Assembly: GCA_902786925.1 (NCBI GenBank)
Contig: CADAEK010000014.1
Coordinates: forward strand, 1 to 64,000
Length of the DNA stretch: 64,000 nt
Origin: an uncultured Bacteroidales bacterium
Lineage (GTDB): Bacteria > Bacteroidota > Bacteroidia > Bacteroidales > Bacteroidaceae
Reading direction: 5' to 3'
The position numbers were made by a program, and so were the translations under genes. The notes beneath the pieces are model-generated. The model had not been told where the DNA came from, did not search any database, and saw only the letters and a program-made list of their open reading frames with translations. Shown piece by piece: positions 14,969 through 23,653 of this stretch (positions are counted from its first letter, which is position 1; each line of letters begins with the position of its first letter).

Positions 14969-16404
14969 CAAAGCTTACAGCAAGAGAAAGAATAGAGACG
15001 CTGCTGGACCGCGGCACCTTCGTCGAACTGGATAAACACGTCGTGCATCGCTGCAACGACTTCGGCATGGAGAACAAGCGTATCGAAGGCGACGGCGTCA
15101 TATCGGGCTACGGCAAGATAGATGGACGCATCGTCTTCGTCTATGCCTTTGATTTCGCTGTGCTGGGCGGCTCTTTGTCTGCCGCAAATGCACAGAAAAT
15201 CGCAAAGGTGCAAGACCTCGCCCTCAAGAATGGTGCCCCCATCATCGGACTCAATGACTCAGGCGGTGCACGCATCCAGGAAGGTGTGGAATCACTCACT
15301 GGCTTCGCACACATCTTCAAGAGAAACGTGATGTCAAGCGGTGTCATCCCTCAGATTAGTGCCATCCTTGGTCCTTGTGCCGGTGGTTCGTGCTACAGCC
15401 CTGCACTCACCGACTTCATCCTCATGGTGAAGGAACAGAGCCAGATGTTCGTGACTGGCCCTAACGTGGTGAAGGCTGTAACCAACGAGGATGTGGACAA
15501 AGAAACGCTGGGCGGCGCCATGACACACAACAGCGTGAGCGGTGTCAGCCACTTCATCTGCAACAACGACGAGGAGACATTGATGACCATCCGCGAGCTC
15601 ATCGGCTTCATCCCTTCCAACAACATGGAGGACGCGCCTATCCACCCCGTCACAGACGAGGTGACACGCATCTGCCACGAGCTTGACACGGTGGTGCCAA
15701 CCGACCCTAACATTCCCTATGATATCCGTAACATTATTGAACCAATATGCGACCAGCAGTATTTCTTTGAGATACAGCCCGAGTTTGCCAAGAACATCGT
15801 CATTGGCTTCGGACGTATGGCAGGCCGCACAGTTGGTTTCGTTGCCAACCAGCCAAACTTCCTGGCCGGAGCGCTTGACATTGATGCGTCAGACAAAGCC
15901 GCACGCTTCATCCGCTTCTGCGACTGTTTCAACATTCCTTTGATAGCAGTTGAAGATGTTCCAGGCTTCTTGCCCGGCGTGCAGCAAGAGCACAACGGCA
16001 TCATTCGTCACGGCGCAAAAATCGTCTATGCCTTTGCAGAGGCTACCGTTCCCAAAATTACTCTCATCACTCGCAAAGCGTATGGCGGAGCATACATCGT
16101 GATGAATTCGAAGTGTATCGGAGCAGATATCAACCTCGCTTATCCAACGGCAGAGATTGCTGTGATGGGCGCAGAAGGTGCCTGCAACATCCTCTACCGC
16201 AAGGCTACACCCGAAGAGCGTGCAGAGAAAATCGAGGAATACCGCACGAAGTTCGCCAACCCAATGCCTGCGGCACAGCTCGGCTACATTGACGAAATCA
16301 TCTCGCCTTGCGATACCCGCACCCGCCTTATCCAAGCGTTGGAGATGTCACGCAACAAGAACCAAAGCAACCCTCCCAAGAAGCACGGAAACATGCCTCT
16401 CTAA
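14965..16404 (+). CDS. Acyl-CoA carboxyltransferase (propionyl-/methylmalonyl-CoA type)
   Basis: A crotonase-fold carboxyltransferase of the PccB/MmdA family that moves CO2 between biotin and propionyl-CoA. The two oxyanion-forming glycine pairs are visible: GPCAGGSCY (about residue 133) and KAYGGAYIVMNSK (about 373). DSGGARIQEGVESL (about 96) and VEDVPGFLPGVQQE (about 330) also match. At 479 residues it starts directly at LTARERIETLLDRGTF; typical members have some 30 further N-terminal residues. The ATGA overlap with the carrier gene fixes this start, so the short N-terminus appears genuine. It could run as a methylmalonyl-CoA decarboxylase or a propionyl-CoA carboxylase; sodium-pump membrane subunits are not in the window. 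Confidence 0.88.
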   Translation: MTKLTARERIETLLDRGTFVELDKHVVHRCNDFGMENKRIEGDGVISGYGKIDGRIVFVYAFDFAVLGGSLSAANAQKIAKVQDLALKNGAPIIGLNDSGGARIQEGVESLTGFAHIFKRNVMSSGVIPQISAILGPCAGGSCYSPALTDFILMVKEQSQMFVTGPNVVKAVTNEDVDKETLGGAMTHNSVSGVSHFICNNDEETLMTIRELIGFIPSNNMEDAPIHPVTDEVTRICHELDTVVPTDPNIPYDIRNIIEPICDQQYFFEIQPEFAKNIVIGFGRMAGRTVGFVANQPNFLAGALDIDASDKAARFIRFCDCFNIPLIAVEDVPGFLPGVQQEHNGIIRHGAKIVYAFAEATVPKITLITRKAYGGAYIVMNSKCIGADINLAYPTAEIAVMGAEGACNILYRKATPEERAEKIEEYRTKFANPMPAAQLGYIDEIISPCDTRTRLIQALEMSRNKNQSNPPKKHGNMPL

Positions 16405-16437
16405 GACAGACGTGCTATTCGTCGCTTTTACAATTTA

Positions 16438-16480
16438 CCCACGCTTACAGGGCATTATCCTGCAAGCGTGGGCTTCTTTT
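16438..16480 (+). terminator. Terminator of the transporter/carboxylase unit
   Basis: The stem CCCACGCTT/AAGCGTGGG with a short inner pairing is followed by CTTCTTTT, 34 bases after the carboxyltransferase stop. Confidence 0.88.
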
Positions 16481-16535
16481 ATTGCCTAACAACCAAAAAG
16501 TGAGCATCATGGCTTGTTCTATGAATTTTTCTCAC

Positions 16536-16543
16536 TAACTTTG
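16536..16543 (+). promoter_or_regulatory. Promoter for sufS (TAACTTTG with TTG 19 bases upstream)
   Basis: TAACTTTGCA with a TTG at 16514-16516, spaced 19 bases, fits the full Bacteroidetes promoter. Only 9 bases separate it from the ATG at 16553, so the mRNA has almost no leader. Confidence 0.78.
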
Positions 16544-16552
16544 CACTCCAAG

Positions 16553-17770
16553 ATGATGTACGACGTAAATAAAGTGCGCGAAGATTTCCCCATTCTTGCA
16601 CGGGAAGTGTATGGACGGCCATTGGTCTATCTGGACAATGGAGCCACTACACAAAAGCCCCGTCAAGTGGTGGAAGCCATGATGGATGAGTATTACAATG
16701 TGAATGCCAATGTCCATCGTGGTGTTCATTTTTTGTCGCAACAAGCCACAGACCTACACGAAGCCAGCAGAGAAACCGTGCGCAAGTTCATCAACGCGAA
16801 AAGCACGAACGAGATTGTCTTCACAAGGGGCACTACTGAGAGCATTAACCTGCTGGCATTCTCGCTGGGAGAGGCCATGGTGAAGGAAGGAGATGAAATT
16901 GTGGTGAGCGCCATGGAGCACCACTCCAACATCGTCCCATGGCAGATGTTGTGCGAGAGGAAAGGTGCAACGCTGCGTGTGATTCCGATGACAGATGAGG
17001 GCGAGCTGGAGCTGGAAGCGCTGGAGGAATTGCTCAATCAGCGCACAAGAATCGTATGCTGCACCCATGTCAGCAACGTGCTCGGCACTATCAATCCCGT
17101 GAAGCGGATCGTTGAAATCGTCCATGCTCACGGCATACCGGTGTTGATAGACGGCGCACAGTCAGTGCCACACATGCCCGTGGATGTGCAGGACATCGAC
17201 TGCGACTTCTTTGCCTTCTCTGGACACAAGGTTTACGGACCAACGGGAGTTGGCGTCCTGTATGGGAAAGAAGAGTGGCTGGAGAAACTGCCTCCTTATC
17301 AAGGCGGAGGAGAAATGATTAAGAACGTTTCGTGGGAACGGACGACATACAATGTACTTCCATACAAGTTTGAGGCCGGCACGCCCGACTATGTGGCAAC
17401 ACACGCCTTGGCCAAGGCTATAGAATATGTGACAGCGCTGGGCATGGACAACATTTATGCCCATGAGCAGGAACTCACACAATATGCTATAGAGCGCATG
17501 CAGCAGATTGAAGGAATGCGCATCATGGGAACAGCAACCCATCGCGACGCCGTCATCAGCTTTTTGGTAGGCGATATTCACCATCTAGACATGGGAACCC
17601 TGCTCGACAGACTCGGCATCGCCGTGAGAACAGGCCATCATTGCGCCGAACCACTCATGACACGACTGGGCATCAGCGGAACCGTGCGCGCCTCTTTCGG
17701 ACTCTACAACACAATGGAAGAAGTCAACACCCTCGTGGAAGGCATTGAGCGGGTCAGCAGAATGTTTTGA
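16553..17770 (+). CDS. sufS: Cysteine desulfurase SufS
   Basis: A PLP enzyme of the group II (SufS/CsdA) desulfurases, taking sulfur from cysteine for Fe-S cluster assembly. The start was moved to ATG 16553 (MMYDVNKVREDFP); the longer frame runs into the promoter. Marks are YLDNGATTQKP, the PLP-binding AMEHHSNIVPW, VLIDGAQSVPHMPVD, the Schiff-base lysine in FSGHKVYGPTGVG (about residue 225), and the catalytic cysteine in RTGHHCAEPLM (about 363). Length 405 is normal. The rest of the SUF system (sufB, sufC, sufD) is 11 kb away in its own cluster, so this gene has become separated. hisS follows after 46 bases with no own promoter box seen. Confidence 0.94.
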   Translation: MMYDVNKVREDFPILAREVYGRPLVYLDNGATTQKPRQVVEAMMDEYYNVNANVHRGVHFLSQQATDLHEASRETVRKFINAKSTNEIVFTRGTTESINLLAFSLGEAMVKEGDEIVVSAMEHHSNIVPWQMLCERKGATLRVIPMTDEGELELEALEELLNQRTRIVCCTHVSNVLGTINPVKRIVEIVHAHGIPVLIDGAQSVPHMPVDVQDIDCDFFAFSGHKVYGPTGVGVLYGKEEWLEKLPPYQGGGEMIKNVSWERTTYNVLPYKFEAGTPDYVATHALAKAIEYVTALGMDNIYAHEQELTQYAIERMQQIEGMRIMGTATHRDAVISFLVGDIHHLDMGTLLDRLGIAVRTGHHCAEPLMTRLGISGTVRASFGLYNTMEEVNTLVEGIERVSRMF

Positions 17771-17816
17771 CCTCATTATCTGACTTTATTAATACATCAT
17801 AATTACAATATCTAAG

Positions 17817-19172
17817 GTGGCACAGAAACCAAGTATCCCTAAGGGAACACGCGACTTTTCGCCCGTAGAGATGGCGAAGCGCAACTACATATTCAACACC
17901 ATCAAGGACGTATATGCCTTGTATGGTTTCCAACAGATCGAAACGCCTGCTATGGAGAATCTCTCCACCCTGATGGGCAAGTATGGCGAAGAAGGCGATA
18001 AACTCTTATTCAAGATTCTGAATTCAGGCGACTTTCTGCATGGCATGACTCCAGACGAAGTGGCAAACACCAGCACGCTGAAACTGGCCGCCAAGTTCTG
18101 CGAGAAGGGACTGCGCTATGACCTCACAGTGCCATTCGCACGCTATGTAGTGCAGCACAGAGAGGAACTGGCATTGCCTTTCAAACGTTACCAGATTCAG
18201 CCCGTGTGGCGTGCAGACCGCCCACAAAAGGGACGCTACAGAGAGTTTTATCAGTGCGATGCCGATGTAGTGGGCAGCGACTCATTGCTGAACGAGGTGG
18301 AACTGATGCAGATTGTCGATACCGTGTTCACGAAATTCGGTGTACGTGTATGCATCAAAGTGAATAACCGCAAGATTCTGACTGGCATAGCAGAGATGAT
18401 TGGACAAGCCGATAAGATTGTGGACATCACAGTGGCTATCGACAAGCTGGACAAGATTGGACTGGAAGCCGTGAACGCTGAACTGGCAGACAACGGCATT
18501 CCTGCAGAGGCAATAGAGAAACTGCAGCCCATCATTCAGCTGAGCGGCACCAATACAGAGAAGCTGGCCACCATGAAAGAGGTACTGAAGGATTCTGAGA
18601 TTGGACTGAAAGGCATTGAGGAAACAGCTTTCATCCTTTCCAAGCTTGAAGGCTTGAAGAATGAAGTTGAATTAGACTTGACGTTGGCACGTGGCTTGAA
18701 CTATTACACAGGAGCCATCTTCGAAGTAAAAGCTCTGGATGTACAAATCGGTTCTATCACAGGAGGTGGACGCTACGACAATCTCACCGGCATCTTCGGC
18801 ATGCCCGGATTGAGCGGCGTGGGCATCTCGTTTGGCGCAGACCGCATCTTCGACGTGCTGAACCAGTTGGATTTATACCCCAAAGAAGCCGTGAACGGCA
18901 CCAAGATTCTGTTCGTAAACTTCGGTGAAGCTGAAGCGAACTTCTGCCTGCCTGTATTGGCACAACTGCGCTCGGAAGGCATCAGCGCAGAGATTTATCC
19001 AGACTCAGCCAAGATGAAGAAGCAGATGAGCTATGCTAACGCCAAGCAAATCCCATTTGTGGCACTTGTGGGCGAGAGTGAAATGGCCGAAGGGAAAATA
19101 AACTTGAAAGACATGACCTCTGGCGAGCAGCAGCTCGTTACACCAAGCGAACTCATAAAAATCCTGAAGTAG
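17817..19172 (+). CDS. hisS: Histidyl-tRNA synthetase
   Basis: A class II aminoacyl-tRNA synthetase charging tRNA-His. Translation appears to start at GTG 17817 ([16 protein letters not shown]). Motif 2 region [20 protein letters not shown] (about residue 122), the HisRS-specific [14 protein letters not shown] (about 285) and GGGRYDNL (about 310) are intact, followed by the anticodon-binding domain (about 365-451). Length 451 is normal. It follows sufS closely and ends at a very strong hairpin (19191-19248). Confidence 0.96.
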   Translation: MAQKPSIPKGTRDFSPVEMAKRNYIFNTIKDVYALYGFQQIETPAMENLSTLMGKYGEEGDKLLFKILNSGDFLHGMTPDEVANTSTLKLAAKFCEKGLRYDLTVPFARYVVQHREELALPFKRYQIQPVWRADRPQKGRYREFYQCDADVVGSDSLLNEVELMQIVDTVFTKFGVRVCIKVNNRKILTGIAEMIGQADKIVDITVAIDKLDKIGLEAVNAELADNGIPAEAIEKLQPIIQLSGTNTEKLATMKEVLKDSEIGLKGIEETAFILSKLEGLKNEVELDLTLARGLNYYTGAIFEVKALDVQIGSITGGGRYDNLTGIFGMPGLSGVGISFGADRIFDVLNQLDLYPKEAVNGTKILFVNFGEAEANFCLPVLAQLRSEGISAEIYPDSAKMKKQMSYANAKQIPFVALVGESEMAEGKINLKDMTSGEQQLVTPSELIKILK

Positions 19173-19190
19173 CAGGAACACATATTATTA

Positions 19191-19248
19191 ACAAGAGAAA
19201 GCCATGCTGGTATGCTTTAATGCATCAACCAGCATGGCTTTCTCTTGT
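19191..19248. terminator. Bidirectional terminator between hisS and the response regulator
   Basis: A 21-bp perfect inverted repeat (ACAAGAGAAAGCCATGCTGGT and its complement) separates the convergent genes. Strength and position suggest it ends both transcripts. Confidence 0.85.
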
Positions 19249-19280
19249 TGACAAGTTTTATAAACGTCAATCAACTGCTA

Positions 19281-19709
19281 TTAGTTGTTCAGCTGACGCT
19301 TTGCTGCTTGCAGGTTAATCTGCGTAGTAACACTGCTCAACAGCTTCTCCATAATGATGGGCTTGTTGATAAAGTCGTTGGCTCCCAATTGGAAACCTTT
19401 CGAGATATCCTGCTCTGAATTGAGGGCTGAAAGAATAATGATAGGAAGATCCTTTGTTGCTTCATCGGCACGAAGACGCTTAATCACCTCAAAGCCGTCA
19501 ATACCTGGCATCATAAGGTCAAGCAACAACAAATCCGGCTTTTTCTGTGCAATAGCATCGAGAGCAGCCTGTCCACCATTAGCAGTACGGATTTCAAAGG
19601 TGTACTGCGACAACATTTTCTTAATAAGAAGGATGTTCAATGGAACATCATCTACAACGAGAACAGATAAACTCTCTACGTTGATTCCTGGAGTGATGTG
19701 GTCGTTCAT
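19281..19709 (-). CDS. Single-domain response regulator
   Basis: A stand-alone CheY-like receiver of 142 residues. The acidic pair Asp20/Asp21, the phosphorylation site Asp64 in LLLDLMMPG, Ser94 and Lys116 are all present, so it should be phosphorylatable. No output domain follows; the last 20 residues are a short helical tail. It lies 68 bases downstream of the TackOD1-type gene on the same strand and probably shares its promoter at 21311. No histidine kinase is in the window, so the phosphodonor must be encoded elsewhere. Partner proteins of such receivers act by protein contact. Confidence 0.88.
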   Translation of the reverse strand: MNDHITPGINVESLSVLVVDDVPLNILLIKKMLSQYTFEIRTANGGQAALDAIAQKKPDLLLLDLMMPGIDGFEVIKRLRADEATKDLPIIILSALNSEQDISKGFQLGANDFINKPIIMEKLLSSVTTQINLQAAKRQLNN

Positions 19710-19777
19710 TTTTTATGTTATTTATTTTATTTCTCTAATGAAACAGCAAGTTTGCGGAAAGCCATGCTGCAATTGTA

Positions 19778-21226
19778 TCAATTCTGAAGTTCATCCGTTG
19801 ATGCATACACCGCAGTATCATCTGGGGTAACGGAGATATAGTCCATTTCTTTTATAAAGTCCCCAATGGTGGATTGATTGCCCTGCAACTTCATATAAGT
19901 GTAACAGATCTTTTCACCGGGTTTCAATATAGGAACTGCGGCACGCAATGTTTCCGACATCATGACTTGGAAGTTGATGATTTCTTCTTCCGTATCACCA
20001 GCATTGTCACGGATAACAGAACCCACATAGGTAATGTTGTTGGCTGCAGATACCTTGTTGTTGGGGAAATAAAGACACACAAGCTCTATCTCTTCAGGCC
20101 GTATTGGCATCGTCTCTTCCTTTTCGTTCAGTATCCAAATTTTGCCCACAAGCAAGTCTCCCGCAATATTACCCGAAAACTTTTGCTCTGCCAAAAGCCT
20201 AATACGACTAACGAACCGGTTATATTCAATGTAATTATCATAGAACTCCGTGTAAATCGTGAAGCCTATATTCGGAGAAATAATAGACTGCTTACCTTCA
20301 GATGTTATTTCGTAGATATTGAAATCTTGAGGAATAAGCTCTTCGGCGTCGTGAGTCTTGTGGCAACTTGTACAAAGCGTCTTGGTCTTTGGCTCTATGA
20401 AATTATTGCCACATGTATTGCATGTATGGATGATGGCTGGACGATCGTAATCCATGCCTATATGGCGCAGAATCTTATTGCACTTGGGACAACGAAGCTG
20501 CCCTCCAAAGTTGTAGGTGTGCTCGGGTGACACATTAGCACAGCGGAAATGGTGAATGACCTCTTCTGTCTGGATAGACGATTGTCCACATTGGGGGCAG
20601 GTCTTAATGTACAGCAAATGCGAATGGAGGCATGAGGGACAGAGATACACTTTATTGACAAACCTTGTCGCCCTAAACAGCCCCTTCTCAGTCATTGACT
20701 GGACAAACACAAAAAAGTCACTCAGTTCGTATTGCCCCAATCGATAAAACAGGTCAAAAACGGGGATGACATATCCCGTTGATGCTGATACATCGAGCCG
20801 TGGTTCCAATACGGTCTTTTTTCTAGATATCAAATAGCGCGTTAGACGGATAAAGAACTGGTTTGAAGACACGATGGGATCCTCTTGAGCGCTAAGTCCT
20901 ATTTTAGCATTATAATCGATGATGTTCTCCACTTTGGCCAACACATCCATGCTATTCCAATCGTCGGCATACCCATCTATTATCTCGTCATAATTTCCCA
21001 TTTTGCCCTTCAGTGCGCTCGCCACAAACAGAGGTTTGTAACAGCATTTAGAAGACGTGATGGGATTGATGCTATTAAGGATTGTCTTCGTCTCCTCAAC
21101 CGCACCGTTCACAATGAAGATTACGTCAAAGAGATATTCGGGAAAGTCCGGGCTCTCATCAAGAGGGAACGGACCATCCAACAAAAGAACTCTTCTGTCT
21201 CCATCGTTGTTCTGAATTGTAATCAT
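19778..21226 (-). CDS. TackOD1-type metal-binding signalling protein
   Basis: With ATG 21226 as start the protein has 482 residues; a TTG-started extension to 21298 would begin almost at the transcription start. The N-terminal about 110 residues (RRVLLLDGPF, FDVIFIVN, PLFVAS) look like a degenerate receiver fold. The central region (about 190-290) has six cysteine pairs or near pairs (Cys196/199, 210/213, 246/249, 269/272, 285/288 plus Cys229) with HHFRC and RHIGMDYDRP. This is the pattern of the TackOD1 output domain first described from thaumarchaeal two-component proteins. The C-terminal about 180 residues have no family I recognise and may be a beta-rich domain. The response regulator gene follows directly. 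Zinc binding and a signalling role are inferred from family and context. Confidence 0.7.
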   Translation of the reverse strand: MITIQNNDGDRRVLLLDGPFPLDESPDFPEYLFDVIFIVNGAVEETKTILNSINPITSSKCCYKPLFVASALKGKMGNYDEIIDGYADDWNSMDVLAKVENIIDYNAKIGLSAQEDPIVSSNQFFIRLTRYLISRKKTVLEPRLDVSASTGYVIPVFDLFYRLGQYELSDFFVFVQSMTEKGLFRATRFVNKVYLCPSCLHSHLLYIKTCPQCGQSSIQTEEVIHHFRCANVSPEHTYNFGGQLRCPKCNKILRHIGMDYDRPAIIHTCNTCGNNFIEPKTKTLCTSCHKTHDAEELIPQDFNIYEITSEGKQSIISPNIGFTIYTEFYDNYIEYNRFVSRIRLLAEQKFSGNIAGDLLVGKIWILNEKEETMPIRPEEIELVCLYFPNNKVSAANNITYVGSVIRDNAGDTEEEIINFQVMMSETLRAAVPILKPGEKICYTYMKLQGNQSTIGDFIKEMDYISVTPDDTAVYASTDELQN

Positions 21227-21310
21227 AGAAATGTTTTTAAGGCCCCTCTTTCGCCAACCATCACAAATGAGATGGGGCAGAGGCTCCACAAAAGACAATC
21301 AAGACGCTTG

Positions 21311-21318
21311 CAAATGTA
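21311..21318 (-). promoter_or_regulatory. Promoter -7 box for the TackOD1/receiver pair (TACATTTG)
   Basis: TACATTTGCA on the minus strand places the transcript start near 21304, which supports ATG 21226 as the start of the TackOD1 gene with a 5' leader of about 75 bases. Confidence 0.65.
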
Positions 21319-21406
21319 GAACAATTTTTCTTAAAAAGAACGCTTCTAGACTATTTTTTTGAAAAAAAAGCTAATTTCAGCCTCTTTCCTGTTCGTTTTT
21401 CCCGAT

Positions 21407-21988
21407 TTAGTCCAAATAGCCAGCCTTCTTTAACTCTTTGGCAGCAAGATCGCATTCGTCCCACCAAGCCTGACCAAACCGGCGTATAAGAGGTTCTTTC
21501 AAGAACTGGTACACAGGAAGTTGCAATCGACTTCCCAATTCACGGGCTGGTTGACACACATCCCATTTATGCACATTTACCGCAACCATGTCCCCTACCT
21601 TAGACAGGCGAACTGGATACAATGCACAAGAGATGGGTTTCTGCCAATAGAATTTGCCACATCGATAAGCAGAATCGATAGCGCAGAAAGCACAACCTCC
21701 GTCATGTTTCACAAACACACAATCCTTCCCGTCCACAATCTGCGTGACAAGCTCTCCATCGCGGTCTGGATAAACCACTCCATCACGATCCACCCTTTCT
21801 TGCGCTTTTGGGGTCAGTTCATCATGCACAGCTTCATATGCCTCCTCCAGCAATCCGACCTCTTCCATCGAAACTGGCGCTCCCGCATCACCTTCCACAC
21901 AACAAATGCCATGACAACGTTCCAAGTCACAGCAAAAAAAGACCTTAAAAAGATCAAGTGAAACCAATGTTCCCAAGATTTCAATCAT
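21407..21988 (-). CDS. DUF3109 family cysteine-rich protein
   Basis: The 193-residue protein has the DUF3109 pattern of clustered cysteines: CCDLERCHGICCVEG (about residue 18-33), GGCAFCAID (about 97), YRCGKFYWQKPISCALYP (about 109-125) and WDVCQPA (about 143). The family is related to the YkgJ-type putative metal or Fe-S binding proteins; the function is unknown. It starts inside the end of ribF (ATGA overlap at 21985-21988), so it is translationally coupled to flavin synthesis. That pairing fits a redox or Fe-S role but does not prove it. Confidence 0.85.
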   Translation of the reverse strand: MIEILGTLVSLDLFKVFFCCDLERCHGICCVEGDAGAPVSMEEVGLLEEAYEAVHDELTPKAQERVDRDGVVYPDRDGELVTQIVDGKDCVFVKHDGGCAFCAIDSAYRCGKFYWQKPISCALYPVRLSKVGDMVAVNVHKWDVCQPARELGSRLQLPVYQFLKEPLIRRFGQAWWDECDLAAKELKKAGYLD

Positions 21989-22902
21989 ACGCCTTTACTT
22001 TCCATTTGTGCCATCAATTGCCGGCATTGTTTTTCATCTTCCTCTAATTGCCCCCGCAAGGACAATAACGAATCGAATTCTTTCTCTCCTCTTAACCAAC
22101 ATAAGAGTTCCATGCGCACAGGCTTCCCATACAAACTGTCATCAAAGTCAAAAACGTGCACCTCTATACTGCGCTGTCGTCCATTATGCAAGGTGGGGCG
22201 AGTGCCTACATTAAGCATGCCAAATCCATACTCTGTATTCACGAAATAAACTCCGTTTTTAGGTATCAACTTATTGGGATCGACTTGCAAATTCGCTGTT
22301 GGATAGCCCAGTTTACGTCCATTTTGGAAACCCTCGATAACAGTTCCCCTGATAAAAAAAGGATACCCCAACAACCTATTTGCCTCATCCACATTCCCTG
22401 CTAATAAAGCCTGTCGAATCTCCGTTGATGAAACAGCCTCCTCCGCCTTCAATTCATCGCACCCTTTCACCACAATGCCCATAGACTCTCCATCGTGACG
22501 GCAATCGTCAAATCCCCTGCGATCATGACCTATATGGTTGTCATAACCCACTATCAGCTCCTTTACATTCAATCTATCTTTCAAGACCGTACGCATAAAA
22601 TCAGAAGCATTCATCCGTGCTAAGTCCTCTGTAAAATCCAACAGCACCACAGTATCCACACCTACCGCCTGCAATAGTTCCACTTTCTCCTCTTCGAGGG
22701 TCAACATCTGTGGGTGTACTCCAGGACGGAGCACACGCAAGGGATGGTTGGCAAATGTTACAACCACAGAATCAAGCCCTTTCTCTCGAGCAGAATCAAG
22801 CACCTGTCTCAGCACATATCGATGACCTCGATGGACCCCATCAAATGTCCCAATTGTCGCCACACAGGCTCTCGCATCTTTGTTCTTACTGATAACTTGC
22901 AT
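21985..22902 (-). CDS. ribF: Bifunctional riboflavin kinase/FMN adenylyltransferase
   Basis: The enzyme makes FMN and FAD from riboflavin. The N-terminal nucleotidyltransferase half shows GTFDGVHRGHR (residues 17-27, with the HxGH-type pair), VVTFANHP and the SSTEIRQAL motif (about 158). The C-terminal kinase half shows NGRKLGYPTANL (about 194-205) and YFVNTEYGFGMLNVGTRPT. Length 305 is normal. It is expressed from the TACCTTTG box at 22917-22924 together with the DUF3109 gene. Confidence 0.96.
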   Translation of the reverse strand: MQVISKNKDARACVATIGTFDGVHRGHRYVLRQVLDSAREKGLDSVVVTFANHPLRVLRPGVHPQMLTLEEEKVELLQAVGVDTVVLLDFTEDLARMNASDFMRTVLKDRLNVKELIVGYDNHIGHDRRGFDDCRHDGESMGIVVKGCDELKAEEAVSSTEIRQALLAGNVDEANRLLGYPFFIRGTVIEGFQNGRKLGYPTANLQVDPNKLIPKNGVYFVNTEYGFGMLNVGTRPTLHNGRQRSIEVHVFDFDDSLYGKPVRMELLCWLRGEKEFDSLLSLRGQLEEDEKQCRQLMAQMESKGV

Positions 22903-22916
22903 AAATAAATCGGCTA

Positions 22917-22924
22917 CAAAGGTA
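22917..22924 (-). promoter_or_regulatory. Promoter -7 box for ribF (TACCTTTG)
   Basis: TACCTTTGTA on the minus strand is 15 bases upstream of the ribF ATG. Confidence 0.75.
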
Positions 22925-23036
22925 CGGATTCCCCCTCAATCGTCCAAAAGTCACCTAAGAAAAACGTTTTTCACCAAATCTTTTTGCTTTTATTCAATTT
23001 CTTCCCGATATTTTTGGCAGAGTCACAGAAACACCG

Positions 23037-23044
23037 TAATTTTG
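23037..23044 (+). promoter_or_regulatory. Promoter -7 box for rimP-nusA-infB (TAATTTTG)
   Basis: TAATTTTGCA lies 81 bases before rimP; the leader contains the hairpin at 23061-23086. Confidence 0.7.
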
Positions 23045-23060
23045 CAGCGGAATAATGAGA

Positions 23061-23086
23061 GGGGACTGAAATAAGTTCCCTTTTTT
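23061..23086 (+). terminator. Attenuator-like hairpin in the rimP leader
   Basis: GGGGACT pairs with AGTTCCC (one G-T pair) and is followed at once by TTTTTT. It lies between the promoter and the rimP start codon, so it could attenuate the whole translation-factor operon. Confidence 0.55.
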
Positions 23087-23124
23087 GTTTGAATAGGCAC
23101 TAAGTTTTCTTAGAACGTTTTTAT

Positions 23125-23592
23125 ATGATTGACAAACAGAAAGTGAAGGAACTGGCCATGGAATGGCTGGAAGGGAAAGAATATTTCCTGGTAGATGCAA
23201 CAGTCGATGCAGAGAACAAAATCACAGTGGAGATTGACCACAAGGATGGTGTTTGGATTGAGGACTGCTGTGAACTAAGCCGTTTCATAGAAGAACATTT
23301 CGACCGAGACGTAGAGGACTTTGAGTTAGAGGTTGGCTCTGCGGGCATCGGGCAGCCTTTCAAAGTATTGCAACAATACATCAATTCCATCGGATATGAT
23401 GTTGAGCTTCTCACAGCCAGCGGCAAGAAGATGGAGGGATGTATGAAGAGTGCTGATGAGCAATCCTTTGTCATTACTGTCATGGAAAAACAGAAAGTGG
23501 AAGGCAAGAAGCGCCCACAGATGGTTGAAGTAGACAAGACCTTCAAATATGACGAAGTGAAGTGGGTGAAGAACATCATCGATTTCAAATGA
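23125..23592 (+). CDS. rimP: Ribosome maturation factor RimP
   Basis: The protein aids 30S subunit maturation. Length 155 and the two-domain layout fit: an N-terminal alpha/beta domain with WIEDCCELSRFIEEHFDRD (about residue 46-64) and the LEVGSAGIGQPF segment (about 72), then a small beta domain with KKMEGCMK. In many RimP proteins the second motif reads SSPGLDRPL; here it is diverged. The position directly before nusA and infB is the standard arrangement. Confidence 0.92.
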   Translation: MIDKQKVKELAMEWLEGKEYFLVDATVDAENKITVEIDHKDGVWIEDCCELSRFIEEHFDRDVEDFELEVGSAGIGQPFKVLQQYINSIGYDVELLTASGKKMEGCMKSADEQSFVITVMEKQKVEGKKRPQMVEVDKTFKYDEVKWVKNIIDFK

Positions 23593-23653
23593 GTAAAGAT
23601 AGCCGCACCTATTCCTTTGCCCAACAGATTGAATTAGAACAATAAAACATATT

